A stretch of DNA of 64,000 nt from Rheinheimera pleomorphica (GCF_011634895.1 NZ_SIRR01000012.1:124001-188000); one strand, 5' to 3'. Counted from the stretch's first letter, positions 7,825 to 17,532 are shown. Program-made: numbers and translations. Notes: a model not told the origin generated them from the letters alone.

Positions 7825-10404
7825 TCAGAACTTGTAACTGCCTTTTAAGTACCAGTAACCGCCGTTGATGCCCATAGGTGAAGTTTCGAAAAACTTACCA
7901 CCTAAGATACCTTTCCACTCGTCTGGTAGTTCAGCCGGATCGTTATCCAACAGGTTCTGCGCGCCTACGGAGACGATAAAGTTGTCGTTAACATAGTAAC
8001 TGACTTCAGCATCCAGTGTGACTTCCCAGGTCGCATTCACAGCTAAGCCCGGATCATCGGCGTGCACGCCCTGATAGCTACCATAGTAATTGGTCCGCAC
8101 GAAAGCTGACCAATCATCCCAGCTTTGGGTCCAGGTAAAGGTAGCACGATGGTTAGGTAAGTCATCTTCCAGCCGTGATACGCGGAATTCGCCGGTAATA
8201 TCAGTAAAACGCGTTACCTCGGTATCGTTCCAGTTGTAAGCCAGGGCAAAGCTGCTGCGGCCATCAAACAAGTCCATTGAGTAGTTGGCGACGATATCAA
8301 TACCCTGAGTACGGGTGTCAAAATCGTTGGTCAGATAGGTGATGCTGGTCAATGAATCGATACCACGGACACCGGCTGCTTTTAACAAGGCGATATCGTC
8401 TGCGGTCACTTCAAAAGCACTTGACTGGCTGATACGGTCATCAACGTCAATCCGGTAGTAGTCAGCGGTAATAAAGAAATCATAACCGGTGTACACCACA
8501 CCAAAGGCGTAGCTGGTTGATTCTTCCGGCTCCAGCTCAGTGGCGCCTTTTAAGATAGCCACAGGGTTGGTAGCGGGTAATACGCCGATATCGACCAATA
8601 CGCCCTGGTCCGCTTCGGTCCGTACGTTACTGACGTTAGCCTGACCAACGGTAGGGGCGCGAAAGCCAGTACTGGTAGAAGCACGCAGTGCCCAGTCATC
8701 TGTCAGTCGGTACTGACCGGTCAGTTTGTAGTTAGTGGTGGTGCCAAAGCTGTCGTAGTCTTCAAAGCGCACTGCCAGCGCACCTAGCAAGTTTTCCGTA
8801 AACTCCGCTTCTACATCAATATAAGCCGCGTAGTTACGACGGGTGGAGGTGCCGGCGGTTTGTGGCTGGAAGCCCGGGAAACCGTTAGAACCATTACTTA
8901 AACCTTGTGATACGTAGGGGCCAATTTCCCATGACGCTTCTTCACCGGCGACAATTTCAAAGCTCTCTTCGGTCCATTGTGCACCAAAGGCAACGGTTAA
9001 ATCTTCATATAAACCGGCTGGCACGTATTTTACAAAATCAGCGCTGAAGGTTTTTTCCAGCTGGATATATTTACCGGCATCAAAATCGGTTGGTGTTTCC
9101 GGGCCTAAAGAGGCGTTAACCGAGTTAAATAACTGGAAATTCGATTCGCTGCGGCCGACAACACCACTGAAATCGTATAACACACCTTCCATAAAACCGG
9201 TTTTAAACTCGCCTTTAGTACCAATAGCCAGTGAGGTATCGGTAATATTGCCGCCAAAGTTTGGCGTAAAACCACCCGGGAACATAGAGAAGAACGTAAA
9301 ACAGTTATCTGGTAATGCCTGTACTTCAGCGTCAATTTGTTGGTAATTTAAACCGCTTAGCGCAATGTTCTGACAGCCGCCTTCGCCACCGCTGCCTAAA
9401 TCGGTCAGATCAACCACTAACAACGACTCGCCACCGTCATTAGAAAATACCTGCGGCCGGTTGGTTGGATTGCGGTAGTAAAAGCCACCGCGCACATCAC
9501 GTTCAGAGTAGTTACCAAACATGTAGGCTTCGCCACCGTTGCCCAAATCCAGGCCAGCGTTGGCAAATATGGTGATGTCGTCTTTTACTTCCGGTGAACC
9601 CCATATCTGAGCCGGATTTTTAATAAAGGTGTTGCCGGCATCGGCTAACCCCTGGGCGTCGTCACGTTGTACACTGCGGCTGGTGGCGTCGACGTTTTTA
9701 TACTGCATGCTAAGGTTAACAAAGCCGTCTTTGGTCAGCGGTAGGCCAATATTGGCAGCGACTTCAGTAGAAGTGCCATCGCCTTCATAATATTCACCGT
9801 GTTTTACCTCAACAGTACCGCCCTCTGCAGCATCTTTAAGCACAAAGTTAACCACGCCGGCAATGGCATCTGAGCCGTACTGGGCTGCAGCGCCATCTCG
9901 CAGCACTTCAACTTGTTTTAACGCTATGCCAGGGATCACGGATAAATCCGGGCCTTGTGCGCCGTCATTAATGCCGCCACCGAGGAACGAAATCACCGAC
10001 GCGCGATGCCGGCGTTTGCCGTTTAGCAGCACCAAGGTGCTGTCAGAAGACAGGCCACGTAAATTGATGGGACGGATCAGCGTAGCGGCATCGCTGATAG
10101 GTTGCGAATGCACGTTTAGCGACGGCACTGTGGTGCTGATCAGATTTAGCATGTCAGAGTTACCGTTCTTATTTAACTCTTCACCACCGATAATATCGAC
10201 CGGTACCGGCGAGTCACCGATAGAACGTGGGGCAGAGCGGGTACCGACTACAGCAATTTTCTCAACTGACTGTTCTTTCTTGGCGGTATCTGGTGTTGTT
10301 TCCTGTGCTACTGCCACGGTAGCGCTGATCCCGAAGGATAGCGATGCTGCCAGGCCGAATTTTACGGCGCGGGCAACCGGATGGTACTTATTATGATTTT
10401 TCAT
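7825..10404 (-). CDS. TonB-dependent outer-membrane receptor, substrate unknown
   Basis: 859 aa. The signal peptide ends near AVAQ (residue 34). A TonB-box-like VEKIAVVGTR comes next, then the plug domain at about 60-190 (NGKRRHRASV, VEVLRDGAAAQYGSDAIAGVVNFVLK) and a 22-strand barrel. The barrel contains a TEESFEIVAGEEA segment and ends in the aromatic terminal residue F (LKGSYKF) typical of outer-membrane barrels. It has no CarboxypepD_reg-like extension, unlike the second receptor in this window. No substrate-specific motif or neighbouring catabolic gene points to a ligand. The ribosome-binding site AGGAAAAG lies just upstream of the ATG. It is transcribed alone and converges on the ydiJ-like gene. 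Confidence 0.88.
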   Translation of the reverse strand: MKNHNKYHPVARAVKFGLAASLSFGISATVAVAQETTPDTAKKEQSVEKIAVVGTRSAPRSIGDSPVPVDIIGGEELNKNGNSDMLNLISTTVPSLNVHSQPISDAATLIRPINLRGLSSDSTLVLLNGKRRHRASVISFLGGGINDGAQGPDLSVIPGIALKQVEVLRDGAAAQYGSDAIAGVVNFVLKDAAEGGTVEVKHGEYYEGDGTSTEVAANIGLPLTKDGFVNLSMQYKNVDATSRSVQRDDAQGLADAGNTFIKNPAQIWGSPEVKDDITIFANAGLDLGNGGEAYMFGNYSERDVRGGFYYRNPTNRPQVFSNDGGESLLVVDLTDLGSGGEGGCQNIALSGLNYQQIDAEVQALPDNCFTFFSMFPGGFTPNFGGNITDTSLAIGTKGEFKTGFMEGVLYDFSGVVGRSESNFQLFNSVNASLGPETPTDFDAGKYIQLEKTFSADFVKYVPAGLYEDLTVAFGAQWTEESFEIVAGEEASWEIGPYVSQGLSNGSNGFPGFQPQTAGTSTRRNYAAYIDVEAEFTENLLGALAVRFEDYDSFGTTTNYKLTGQYRLTDDWALRASTSTGFRAPTVGQANVSNVRTEADQGVLVDIGVLPATNPVAILKGATELEPEESTSYAFGVVYTGYDFFITADYYRIDVDDRISQSSAFEVTADDIALLKAAGVRGIDSLTSITYLTNDFDTRTQGIDIVANYSMDLFDGRSSFALAYNWNDTEVTRFTDITGEFRVSRLEDDLPNHRATFTWTQSWDDWSAFVRTNYYGSYQGVHADDPGLAVNATWEVTLDAEVSYYVNDNFIVSVGAQNLLDNDPAELPDEWKGILGGKFFETSPMGINGGYWYLKGSYKF

Positions 10405-10624
10405 AGCTCTTTTCCTGGATTATTTTTTTAGTAACCGGACGCTTATGTTTTTGTTTTTGCGTCCTAATAAACATATTGGATAACGTCGCTGTTGTCTATC
10501 GTATATTTCTGTTATTTCGTCTCTATAGTGGGGAAATGCAGTCGATTGCAAAAATAAAAACACCTTGCTGTAAGCCGCCAGCCTGATTTATAACTGCGGT
10601 ATTGCCAACCTGCCGGATAAAAAT

Positions 10625-11194
10625 GTGCAAATCCTTGAACTTACCTCTGATCACTTTGCTGCGGTTGTTACGCTGGCCAATCAGATCCATGGCGATAACT
10701 ACCTGGACAGCGTTAGCCTGACGCAGATGCAGCAACAAGGCATAAAACGAGGCATTAATGCCAGTTTTATCGCGCTGGACGAAGAACAACAGGTTGTTGG
10801 CTATCGCTTAAGCTTTGCCGCCGGACAATGGCAGCCTGATAATTGGTGTAGCGAAGCCTTGTGGCCGGTCGCGGCTGATTCGATGGCCTATTTTAAATCA
10901 GTGGGGGTCAGCCCGGCACAGCGCGGCAAGGGCATAGCATCAAGCTTGCTGCAGACGTCGCTTGCTGCGCTGCGCCAGCAAGGCGCTAAAGCCGGCCTGG
11001 CGCATATCTGGCGTGAAAGTCCGGGCAACGCGGCGCAGCGTTATTTCGCCCATGCCGGTGCGGTTTTAGTGAAAATTCATCCTCAGCGCTGGCGGCATTT
11101 ATCTGAAACGGTGGGTTATCACTGCCCGGTATGCGGCGCCTTGTGTAACTGCAGCGCTGCGGAAATGGTGTTGCTGTTTCCAGAGGCCGACTAA
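10625..11194 (+). CDS. GNAT-family acetyltransferase with a C-terminal cysteine cluster
   Basis: 189 aa from a GTG start. The acetyl-CoA-binding motif of GNAT enzymes is visible as GVSPAQRGKGIASSLL near residue 98. The last 30 residues carry CPVCGALCNC, a four-cysteine cluster that looks like a metal site and is not part of the GNAT core. Substrate unknown. The stop codon and the next gene's ATG are one base apart, so it is probably translationally coupled to the FAD oxidoreductase that follows; the two may act on the same amine. This pairing is inference. Confidence 0.8.
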   Translation: MQILELTSDHFAAVVTLANQIHGDNYLDSVSLTQMQQQGIKRGINASFIALDEEQQVVGYRLSFAAGQWQPDNWCSEALWPVAADSMAYFKSVGVSPAQRGKGIASSLLQTSLAALRQQGAKAGLAHIWRESPGNAAQRYFAHAGAVLVKIHPQRWRHLSETVGYHCPVCGALCNCSAAEMVLLFPEAD

Positions 11195-11195
11195 A

Positions 11196-12533
11196 ATGTA
11201 TGATCCGCTAAATGATAGCCGTATCGCCGCCGGCCAGGCTTATCCGCATTCTTATTGGGCGCAGCACACCGACATTGCAGCGCCGACAGCGCCTTTGCAG
11301 CAGGATGTGCATACCGATGTCGTGATTGTCGGTGGCGGTTACACTGGCCTCAGCTGCGCCTATCAGCTGGCAACTCGCTTTAACCGTGAAGTCACGCTGC
11401 TGGAGGCCAACCAGGCCGGTTGGGGCTGCAGTGGCCGCAATGCCGGCTTTGTGCTGCGCGGCACCGGACGGTTGGGACTGGCGCAGTTGACACAGCGTTT
11501 TGGCATTGAATGCGCGCGCTTATTTCATCAGGAATATGGCGAGGCGATTGCACAGGTTAAACAGATGATATCGCTGGGTAATATTCGCTGTGACAACCAG
11601 CCTGAAGGCTACTTAAAGGTAGCGCATAATGCTGCTATGGCGGCAGAGTTGCCAGAGCAGGCGGCGCTTTTACAACGTCAGTTTGGTTATCAGGCAGAGT
11701 ATCTATCGCCACAGCAGCTAAAGCGCGACTATATGCACAATACACAAGCCTATGGCGCGGTTAGATTCCCCGATTGCTTTGGGCTAAACCCCTTGGCTTT
11801 GGCACAGGGTTATACTGCTATGGCAAAGCAAAGCGGGGTACAGCTGTATACCGGCTCACCGCTGTTGAGTTGGCAACGTGAAGCTAACGGTAGTTTTTTG
11901 CTGCAAACGCCAAAGGCACAGCTGCGCTGTAAACAGCTGATACTGGCCAGTAATGCTTATACCCCTAAGGGGCTGTATCCGGCGCTAAACCGCGCTTGTT
12001 TGCCGGTGCTTAGCAGCATTATTGTGACGCAGCCGCTATCGCCGGTGCAACTTGAGCAAAGCGGTTTACAGCATACGCAGTTGGTGATGGATACCCGGGC
12101 GTTGAAATACTACTACCGCAAATTACCGGATAATCGCATCTTATTTGGCGGGCGCAGTGCAGTGTATGGCAAGGATGCCGAAAAAGCGGTGTACCCGGCG
12201 CGTCTATTGGCCGCGTTAAAAGCCTGTTTTCCGATGTTGACCGGTTTAGACTACGACTATCACTGGAGCGGTTGGGTCGCGGTGTCTTATGATGATTTAC
12301 CGCGGGTGTGTGAAGCTGAACCCGGGCTGTTTTACGCTGCGGGTTATTGTGGCAGTGGGGTGTCGTTTAGCAGCCTGGCCGGTGTGCGGCTGGCAGAATT
12401 AGCCAGCGGTGTTGCTGTGCCGGCGTTGCCAATTTATCAAAGTCAGCTGGCGCCATTTCCGTTGCCGGCGTTCAGACGGCTAGGACAGCAGGCTTATTAC
12501 CAGTGGGGCCGTTTTAAAGACCGCTACCTGTAA
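11196..12533 (+). CDS. FAD-dependent oxidoreductase of the DAO family (PuuB/OrdL-like)
   Basis: 445 aa. The dinucleotide-binding motif DVVIVGGGYTGLS is near residue 45, followed by the GWGCSGRNAGFV segment typical of gamma-glutamylputrescine oxidase-like members, and a C-terminal FAD-contact region GLFYAAGYCGSGVSFS near 380. Members oxidise primary or secondary amines, releasing aldehyde, ammonia and peroxide. Without the rest of a puu cluster nearby, the substrate is not certain. It sits in a two-gene unit with the upstream GNAT gene and converges on the zinc-type TonB receptor. Confidence 0.85.
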   Translation: MYDPLNDSRIAAGQAYPHSYWAQHTDIAAPTAPLQQDVHTDVVIVGGGYTGLSCAYQLATRFNREVTLLEANQAGWGCSGRNAGFVLRGTGRLGLAQLTQRFGIECARLFHQEYGEAIAQVKQMISLGNIRCDNQPEGYLKVAHNAAMAAELPEQAALLQRQFGYQAEYLSPQQLKRDYMHNTQAYGAVRFPDCFGLNPLALAQGYTAMAKQSGVQLYTGSPLLSWQREANGSFLLQTPKAQLRCKQLILASNAYTPKGLYPALNRACLPVLSSIIVTQPLSPVQLEQSGLQHTQLVMDTRALKYYYRKLPDNRILFGGRSAVYGKDAEKAVYPARLLAALKACFPMLTGLDYDYHWSGWVAVSYDDLPRVCEAEPGLFYAAGYCGSGVSFSSLAGVRLAELASGVAVPALPIYQSQLAPFPLPAFRRLGQQAYYQWGRFKDRYL

Positions 12534-12536
12534 CTA

Positions 12537-12559
12537 TACGCCCGGTTTAACCGGGCGTA
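12537..12559. terminator. Palindromic intergenic hairpin, probable terminator
   Basis: TACGCCCGGTT and AACCGGGCGTA face each other around a single T, exactly between the stop codons of two convergent genes. It lacks a clear U-run, so termination is likely but not certain. Confidence 0.55.
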
Positions 12560-12565
12560 ATGTAA

Positions 12566-14938
12566 TCAGAAGGTTGCCCGCAGGCCAAGCGTTATTGCCC
12601 GCCCCGGCAGCGGTGCATCTGCTTTAATAAAAGAGCTGTGGACAAAACCCAGCTCGTTGGTCAGGTTAGTGGCGCGGATAAATGCCGTCATATCCAGCCG
12701 TGCTAAATTAAAATCGTAGTTCAGGCTGGCATCGAGTAGGGTATAAGCTTTGGTTGGCGTTTCATTGGCGGCCACTTTGTTTTGTTTGGCGTAACGCGTT
12801 ACGCCAACATCAGCACTCCAGCGAATGCCGGCATACTGATAGCCTAAACCGGTTTTAAAAGGCGGAATACGCGGCAGGTAATCAGCACCATCCAGCTTGG
12901 CCCGTACAGCATCAAAAAATACCTGTAGTGACTGAGCGTTGCTCAGTTTATAGCGGGCTTCAAATTCCAGCCCATACAAGGTTGCATCATGCTGCTGGTA
13001 ATGATACAGCGGAAAGTCATTATGCCCGGCATGCTCTTCTTCCGTATGGCCGTCCTCTGCGTGGTCTTCATGATGATCTGCCAGATCTTCCATTGTTAAG
13101 CCGGTGTTTGCCAGGTACAGATAGTCGTGTACTTTGTTATAGAAAAAGTTGTAGGTAAATGTCAGATCGCCTTTGAAGCTGCGAAAGGTAACATCTATAT
13201 TGCTTGCCGTTTCCTTTTCAACTACGCGCTCTGATAGTTCCAGTTCACCATCGTGTAACTGATAGGCCAAGCCCAGCTCATAGCTGCTGGTGGCAATATG
13301 CGCACCATTAGAGTAAAGCTCAGCCGCACTGGGCGCGCGTTCTGAGCGGCTTACTGCCAATGCCCAGGAGAACCCTGGCACAAACTCCCACACCAGACCG
13401 GCGGAAGCACTAACGGCTGCAAAGGTGTCTGACAACCTGACAACAGAGCCTGCTTCATGCCCCAGTTCTACAGAGCCGGTTTCGTGTTTTGTTCGCTCAA
13501 TCCGGCCACCTAACTGAGCAGAGATATTACCAAACTGCCTTTCCTCCAGCACAAAGACTGCATGTGACAGCGTTTTACTATCGGGGGTAAAGGCTTCTTC
13601 GCCAAAGGCTTGATAATCTGCGTGCTGCAGATGATAACCCAGCACCCCATGCCAACCGCTAATGTCTTCATGTTCAAGCGTTAAACGGCTTTCCAGGGCG
13701 TTATTTTTAAAGGTGGTGCCCGGCACGCCCGCGTCAATTTCCTGATGCTGATAGTCGGTATAAGCCGCATTAAATGACAAAGTTTCAATGCCAGAAAACG
13801 GTGCATACCATTCACCGGCCATGCTAACGCGGTTTTGCTTTAATTTGGCAAATACACCTTCTGCAGCATGCTCGTCATCAGCGGTGTCCGCTTCATGTTC
13901 ATCTTCGTTGCCATGCTCATCATGATGGCCGGGAATACCATAATCAGACTCTAACCGGCCAACGCTGATACCAAATAACCCGTGATTACCGATAACGCTG
14001 ACACCGCCGTTTACGGCTGTACTTTGTGTCCAGGAATTTTCTAAGCTGGTAAGGGTTTCGCCTTCATCGTTAGTGAAGTGGGGCACATCATAGTTTGAGG
14101 CATCACGTTTAACACCATCGAAGTGCCAGGCGATATTATCACTACTGCCTTCGTGGTTCAGCGCCAGGGTTTGTTCATCTGACACATCAACATAGCGGCT
14201 TTCCAGCTTGGTTTCGCTGGCGGCACGTAACTGGCGGGGAATACGGTTATCTACCACGTTAATAACGCCGCCAATAGCGCCGCTGCCGTACAACAGAGTA
14301 GCCGGACCACGCAATACTTCAATTTGTTGCGCGGTAATCGCATCGGCGCTAATGGCATGGTCCGGACCGATACGTGACACGTCTGCCGTATCCAGGCCAT
14401 TATTTAAAATACGCACCCGCGGGCCGTCCAGACCGCGGATCACCGGGCTTGACGCTACCGGGCCATAATAGTTGGCGTGTACGCCGGGCTCGTATTTCAG
14501 GGTTTCTCCTATGGTAGGCTCGGTGCGTCGGCTTAATTCTTCGCCGGTCAGCACCGATACCGGCGTGGCCATTTCCAGGTTGTATTTATGAATACCCGAA
14601 GCGGCCACCACAATGCGCTCAATACCGCCTGGTGTCAGGTTGATCGTCAGTTCAGGCTGTACTGGCGTCAGCGTAACAAAGCGGTCGCCATAGCCGGCGG
14701 CCGAAATATGCAGCTCAGCGTTTGCCGGAGCCTGAATACTGAAGCGGCCCAGCTCGTCAGCGTAAACATACTGCTGGCGGCCATGAATATGCACCCGGGC
14801 GTTTTTCAGCGGTTGGCCCTGACTGTCGGTAATAACACCGTTATAACGCTGGCCAACGTCTTGTGCTGACACACTAAACATCAGGCCAACCAGGGTGGCT
14901 AGCAGGCTGTAACGTGGCAAAGCAGATAAACTGCGCAT
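12566..14938 (-). CDS. TonB-dependent receptor with His-rich loops, probable zinc receptor (ZnuD-like)
   Basis: 790 aa. A signal peptide ends near VSAQ (residue 25), followed by a CarboxypepD_reg-like domain (about 28-110), the plug domain (about 120-230: EVLRGPATLLYGSGAIGGVINVVDNR) and a barrel ending in F (LGLRATF). Two stretches are extremely rich in His, Asp and Glu: one near residues 335-360 (GHHDEHGNEDEHEAD) and one near 615-640 (DHHEDHAEDGHTEEEH). Such loops are typical of ZnuD-type zinc receptors. A Zur-like palindrome overlaps the promoter, supporting zinc uptake under zinc starvation. The metal specificity is inferred, not shown. Confidence 0.85.
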   Translation of the reverse strand: MRSLSALPRYSLLATLVGLMFSVSAQDVGQRYNGVITDSQGQPLKNARVHIHGRQQYVYADELGRFSIQAPANAELHISAAGYGDRFVTLTPVQPELTINLTPGGIERIVVAASGIHKYNLEMATPVSVLTGEELSRRTEPTIGETLKYEPGVHANYYGPVASSPVIRGLDGPRVRILNNGLDTADVSRIGPDHAISADAITAQQIEVLRGPATLLYGSGAIGGVINVVDNRIPRQLRAASETKLESRYVDVSDEQTLALNHEGSSDNIAWHFDGVKRDASNYDVPHFTNDEGETLTSLENSWTQSTAVNGGVSVIGNHGLFGISVGRLESDYGIPGHHDEHGNEDEHEADTADDEHAAEGVFAKLKQNRVSMAGEWYAPFSGIETLSFNAAYTDYQHQEIDAGVPGTTFKNNALESRLTLEHEDISGWHGVLGYHLQHADYQAFGEEAFTPDSKTLSHAVFVLEERQFGNISAQLGGRIERTKHETGSVELGHEAGSVVRLSDTFAAVSASAGLVWEFVPGFSWALAVSRSERAPSAAELYSNGAHIATSSYELGLAYQLHDGELELSERVVEKETASNIDVTFRSFKGDLTFTYNFFYNKVHDYLYLANTGLTMEDLADHHEDHAEDGHTEEEHAGHNDFPLYHYQQHDATLYGLEFEARYKLSNAQSLQVFFDAVRAKLDGADYLPRIPPFKTGLGYQYAGIRWSADVGVTRYAKQNKVAANETPTKAYTLLDASLNYDFNLARLDMTAFIRATNLTNELGFVHSSFIKADAPLPGRAITLGLRATF

Positions 14939-14967
14939 TCGGCTTCCTTCAGATTTTTTGCATTCGT

Positions 14968-15006
14968 AATGTTATAACATTTTACAGTATTATCCGGGCG
15001 CAGCAA
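14968..15006 (-). promoter_or_regulatory. Zur-like operator overlapping the promoter of the zinc-type receptor
   Basis: A perfect palindrome AATGTTA TAACATT (14968-14981) resembles the core of gammaproteobacterial Zur boxes (AATGTTATA and TATAACATT half-sites). On the minus strand, -35 TTGCTG (15001-15006) and -10 TAAAAT (14979-14984) are 16 bp apart. The palindrome starts within the -10 element, a classic position for repression by Zur with zinc bound. Confidence 0.6.
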
Positions 15007-15130
15007 GTTACCTTTGCTGTGACAGGATAAAACGGTATCGCGGCGCGATTAACTGCTGGCGTAAGGCGGCATGAAGTTATTAGAATGCAGCTTGTGAAAG
15101 TTATTGAAATTACAGGGCAGGTTTGGCGTT

Positions 15131-15772
15131 ATGAGTTTTTGGCCGGAGTTTATGTTAATTGCATTGGTGCATCTGATGGCGGTGGCCAGCCCAGGGCCGG
15201 ATTTTGCCATAGTGCTACGCTATGCCGTGCGTTTTGGCCGGCAACAAGCACTGGCAGCCAGTGTGGGGATCGGCTCGGCAATACTGTTGCATGTTACCTG
15301 GTCGTTAGTGGGGATTGCCGTGCTTATTCAAACAACGCCTTGGTTGTTTCAGGTATTAAGCCTGGCTGCGGCGGCTTATCTGGCCTATATCGGCATACTG
15401 GCGCTGCGCAGCAAAGCACCAACACACCCGGAGCAAAGCATTCACGGCAGCGCAGATGAGGCAGTGCCTACGGTCGGTAAAGCTTTTATTGCCGGCTTTA
15501 TTACCAATGGCTTAAACCCGAAAGCGACATTATTCTTTTTATCGTTATTTGCGGTGATTATTTCGCCGATTACGCCACTTTCTTACAAAATTATCTATGG
15601 CATTTATATGTCTGTCGCTACGGCCGCCTGGTTCTGTATGCTATCCATGGTGCTAACACAGACTAAAGTAAGGGGTTTTTTACTGTTAAAGGGTTACTGG
15701 TTTGACCGTTTAATGGGTTTGCTATTGTTGGCACTGGCTATGCATTTGGTAGTAACGAGTTTCAGCAGCTAA
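15131..15772 (+). CDS. LysE/RhtB-family amino-acid exporter
   Basis: 213 aa from MSFWPEF; an upstream in-frame TTG (15104) would add nine unlikely residues. The N-terminal signature AVASPGPDFAIVLRYAVRFGR is characteristic of LysE/RhtB/ThrE-type exporters, which have six hydrophobic segments and pump out amino acids or homoserine lactone-like compounds by proton exchange. The FITNGLNPKATLFFLSLF segment in the middle is also conserved. The substrate cannot be assigned. It is followed closely by the yaeQ gene on the same strand. Confidence 0.88.
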   Translation: MSFWPEFMLIALVHLMAVASPGPDFAIVLRYAVRFGRQQALAASVGIGSAILLHVTWSLVGIAVLIQTTPWLFQVLSLAAAAYLAYIGILALRSKAPTHPEQSIHGSADEAVPTVGKAFIAGFITNGLNPKATLFFLSLFAVIISPITPLSYKIIYGIYMSVATAAWFCMLSMVLTQTKVRGFLLLKGYWFDRLMGLLLLALAMHLVVTSFSS

Positions 15773-15815
15773 ACTCTGTCTGAGTCGGGCAGAGTCTGAC
15801 GAAGTGGGGTACAAC

Positions 15816-16346
15816 ATGCAGATGGCCGCCAAAGTGATCAAATTGGATCTGGACTACAGTTGTGACGCCAGCCATGCGTATCAACAGCAGCGCCATTATG
15901 TCTCGCCGTGGCAGGGGGAGAGCACTGAGCATTTCGCCAAACGTTTACTGGCTTACTTAAGCTTGTACGAGCACCATCCCAGCTTTGCTAAAGCCGAGTC
16001 ATATGGCAAGCTGCCAGATTTATATATACAGGATAGTCAGCAGCATTTTGCCCTCTGGTGCCAGCTGGAGCTGATACCGGAAAAACGATTGCAACGCGCA
16101 TCTCATCTGGCTGATGCACTGCTGCTGGTGTTAAATGAACAGGAAACAGACAAAGCGCGCCATAGTGTGCAACCGGCCAATCAGCGTATTTTTACCTTAA
16201 CGCATAGCAAGCTTGACGCCTTTTGTCTGATGTTAAAAAGCCATATGCACCTCAGTGTCTGGCGTGAAGACCCTCTGCTGTCTATTACTGATGGCGAATA
16301 CCTGCTGCAGTTGAATCTGAGCGCGCTGATTGAAAATCCACACTAA
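15816..16346 (+). CDS. yaeQ: YaeQ family protein
   Basis: 176 aa. The start ATG has GGGG six nucleotides upstream; an earlier in-frame start (15804) has no ribosome-binding site. The order of conserved segments matches E. coli YaeQ: KVIKLDLDYSCD at the N-terminus, ERLAYLSLYEHHPSF-like FAKRLLAYLSLYEHH near 45, LPDLYIQD, ALWCQLELIPEKRLQRAS near 80 and the C-terminal EYLLQLNLSALIENP. The family has a restriction-endonuclease-like (PD-(D/E)XK) fold. Its role is unclear; an old link to RfaH-like activity is not well supported. Confidence 0.85.
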   Translation: MQMAAKVIKLDLDYSCDASHAYQQQRHYVSPWQGESTEHFAKRLLAYLSLYEHHPSFAKAESYGKLPDLYIQDSQQHFALWCQLELIPEKRLQRASHLADALLLVLNEQETDKARHSVQPANQRIFTLTHSKLDAFCLMLKSHMHLSVWREDPLLSITDGEYLLQLNLSALIENPH

Positions 16347-16356
16347 CACTGTGGCC

Positions 16357-16384
16357 TTGCCTTGTACGTGCTGAACGCTATAAT
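16357..16384 (+). promoter_or_regulatory. Promoter for trhO
   Basis: -35 TTGCCT (16357-16362) and a consensus -10 TATAAT (16379-16384) are separated by 16 bp, about 60 nt upstream of the start codon. Confidence 0.65.
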
Positions 16385-16441
16385 ACGCGCGGTTTTTAAT
16401 ATTGCTCCGGATTTACGATCCGGCACTGCAAGAGGTCAATT

Positions 16442-17356
16442 ATGTACGTTGTTGCTGCTTTATATAAATTTGTTCACTTAGCCGACTATGTCAGCCTGCG
16501 CGATGCCTTATACGACCATATGGTGGCGAACAAGGTCAAAGGCACCTTATTGCTGGCCGAAGAAGGTATCAACGGCACTATCTGTGGTCTGCGCGAAGGC
16601 GTGGATGCCGTTAAAGCCTGGCTGGATGCCGATGGCCGCTTTGATGGTATGAGTTACAAAGAGTCGCTGTCGGACGAACTGGCGTTTTACCGCACAAAAG
16701 TAAAGCTGAAAAAAGAAATTGTCACCATGGGCGTTGCGGGTATTAACCCGGCGCATATCGTTGGTACCTATGTTAAAGGTGATGACTGGAATCAGCTAAT
16801 CAGCGATCCGGATACCATTCTGATTGATACCCGCAATGACTATGAAGTCGCTATCGGCACCTTTAAAAATGCGGTTAATCCAAACACCACCACCTTTCGT
16901 GAGTTTCCACAGTGGGCAGCGCAAAACCTGGATAAAACCAAACATAAAAAAGTGGCCATGTTTTGCACCGGTGGTATCCGCTGCGAAAAATCGACCGCTT
17001 ATCTGAAAGAGCAAGGCTTTGACGAGGTATACCACCTGGACGGCGGTATTTTAAAATACTTAGAAGACATGCCGGTAGAAAATAGCTTATGGCAGGGCGA
17101 ATGTTTTGTGTTTGACCAGCGCGTAGCGGTAAAACATGGGCTGGAGCAGGGCAGTTATGATCAGTGTTATGCCTGTCGTATGCCGTTGTCTGCCGATGAA
17201 ATGGCCTCAGACCAGTATGTCAAAGGCTTAAGCTGCCCGCATTGCCACGATAAAACCACCGCTGAGCAAAAAGCCGCTTTTGCCGAACGGCAGCGTCAGG
17301 TTGAGCTGGCGAAGCAGCGCGGTGAAAAACATATTCGTGACGGCAAGTTTGAATAA
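16442..17356 (+). CDS. trhO: tRNA uridine(34) hydroxylase, rhodanese-type
   Basis: 304 aa, member of the YceA/TrhO family, which makes 5-hydroxyuridine at the wobble position of tRNA in an oxygen-dependent step. The N-terminal UPF0176 acylphosphatase-like domain covers about 1-95. The rhodanese domain follows ([16 protein letters not shown] near 128), with the catalytic loop Cys175 to Cys181 (CTGGIRC). A C-terminal cysteine-rich part (CYACRMPLS and CPHC) is also typical of the family. RBS AGAGG lies 6 nt before the ATG. It has its own promoter and terminator, so it is monocistronic. Confidence 0.93.
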   Translation: MYVVAALYKFVHLADYVSLRDALYDHMVANKVKGTLLLAEEGINGTICGLREGVDAVKAWLDADGRFDGMSYKESLSDELAFYRTKVKLKKEIVTMGVAGINPAHIVGTYVKGDDWNQLISDPDTILIDTRNDYEVAIGTFKNAVNPNTTTFREFPQWAAQNLDKTKHKKVAMFCTGGIRCEKSTAYLKEQGFDEVYHLDGGILKYLEDMPVENSLWQGECFVFDQRVAVKHGLEQGSYDQCYACRMPLSADEMASDQYVKGLSCPHCHDKTTAEQKAAFAERQRQVELAKQRGEKHIRDGKFE

Positions 17357-17388
17357 GCCGTGCGGTTAGCGCTAAATTTTGTCGTCTG

Positions 17389-17416
17389 AAGCCAGCAACA
17401 TGCTGGCTTTATTTTT
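17389..17416 (+). terminator. Terminator after trhO
   Basis: AAGCCAGCA, ACA loop, TGCTGGCTT, then TATTTTT. Confidence 0.85.
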
Positions 17417-17532
17417 ACCTGTAAAATACGATTTAGCGCCCGTTAATTCGATTTATTCGAATATTATCGCGCTAATTATGTGCTTTTAGTTTAGTTAGTC
17501 AGGCGTATCATCGGTATCAGGCAGGAGAACTT

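Noticed and set aside
9863-10396. 177-aa open frame opposite the first TonB receptor
   Set aside because: Antisense shadow of the signal peptide and plug domain; no independent support.
12566-14938. Copper or nickel receptor
   Set aside because: His/Asp/Glu-rich loops without Met or Cys clusters plus a Zur-like box favour zinc, though this is not proven.
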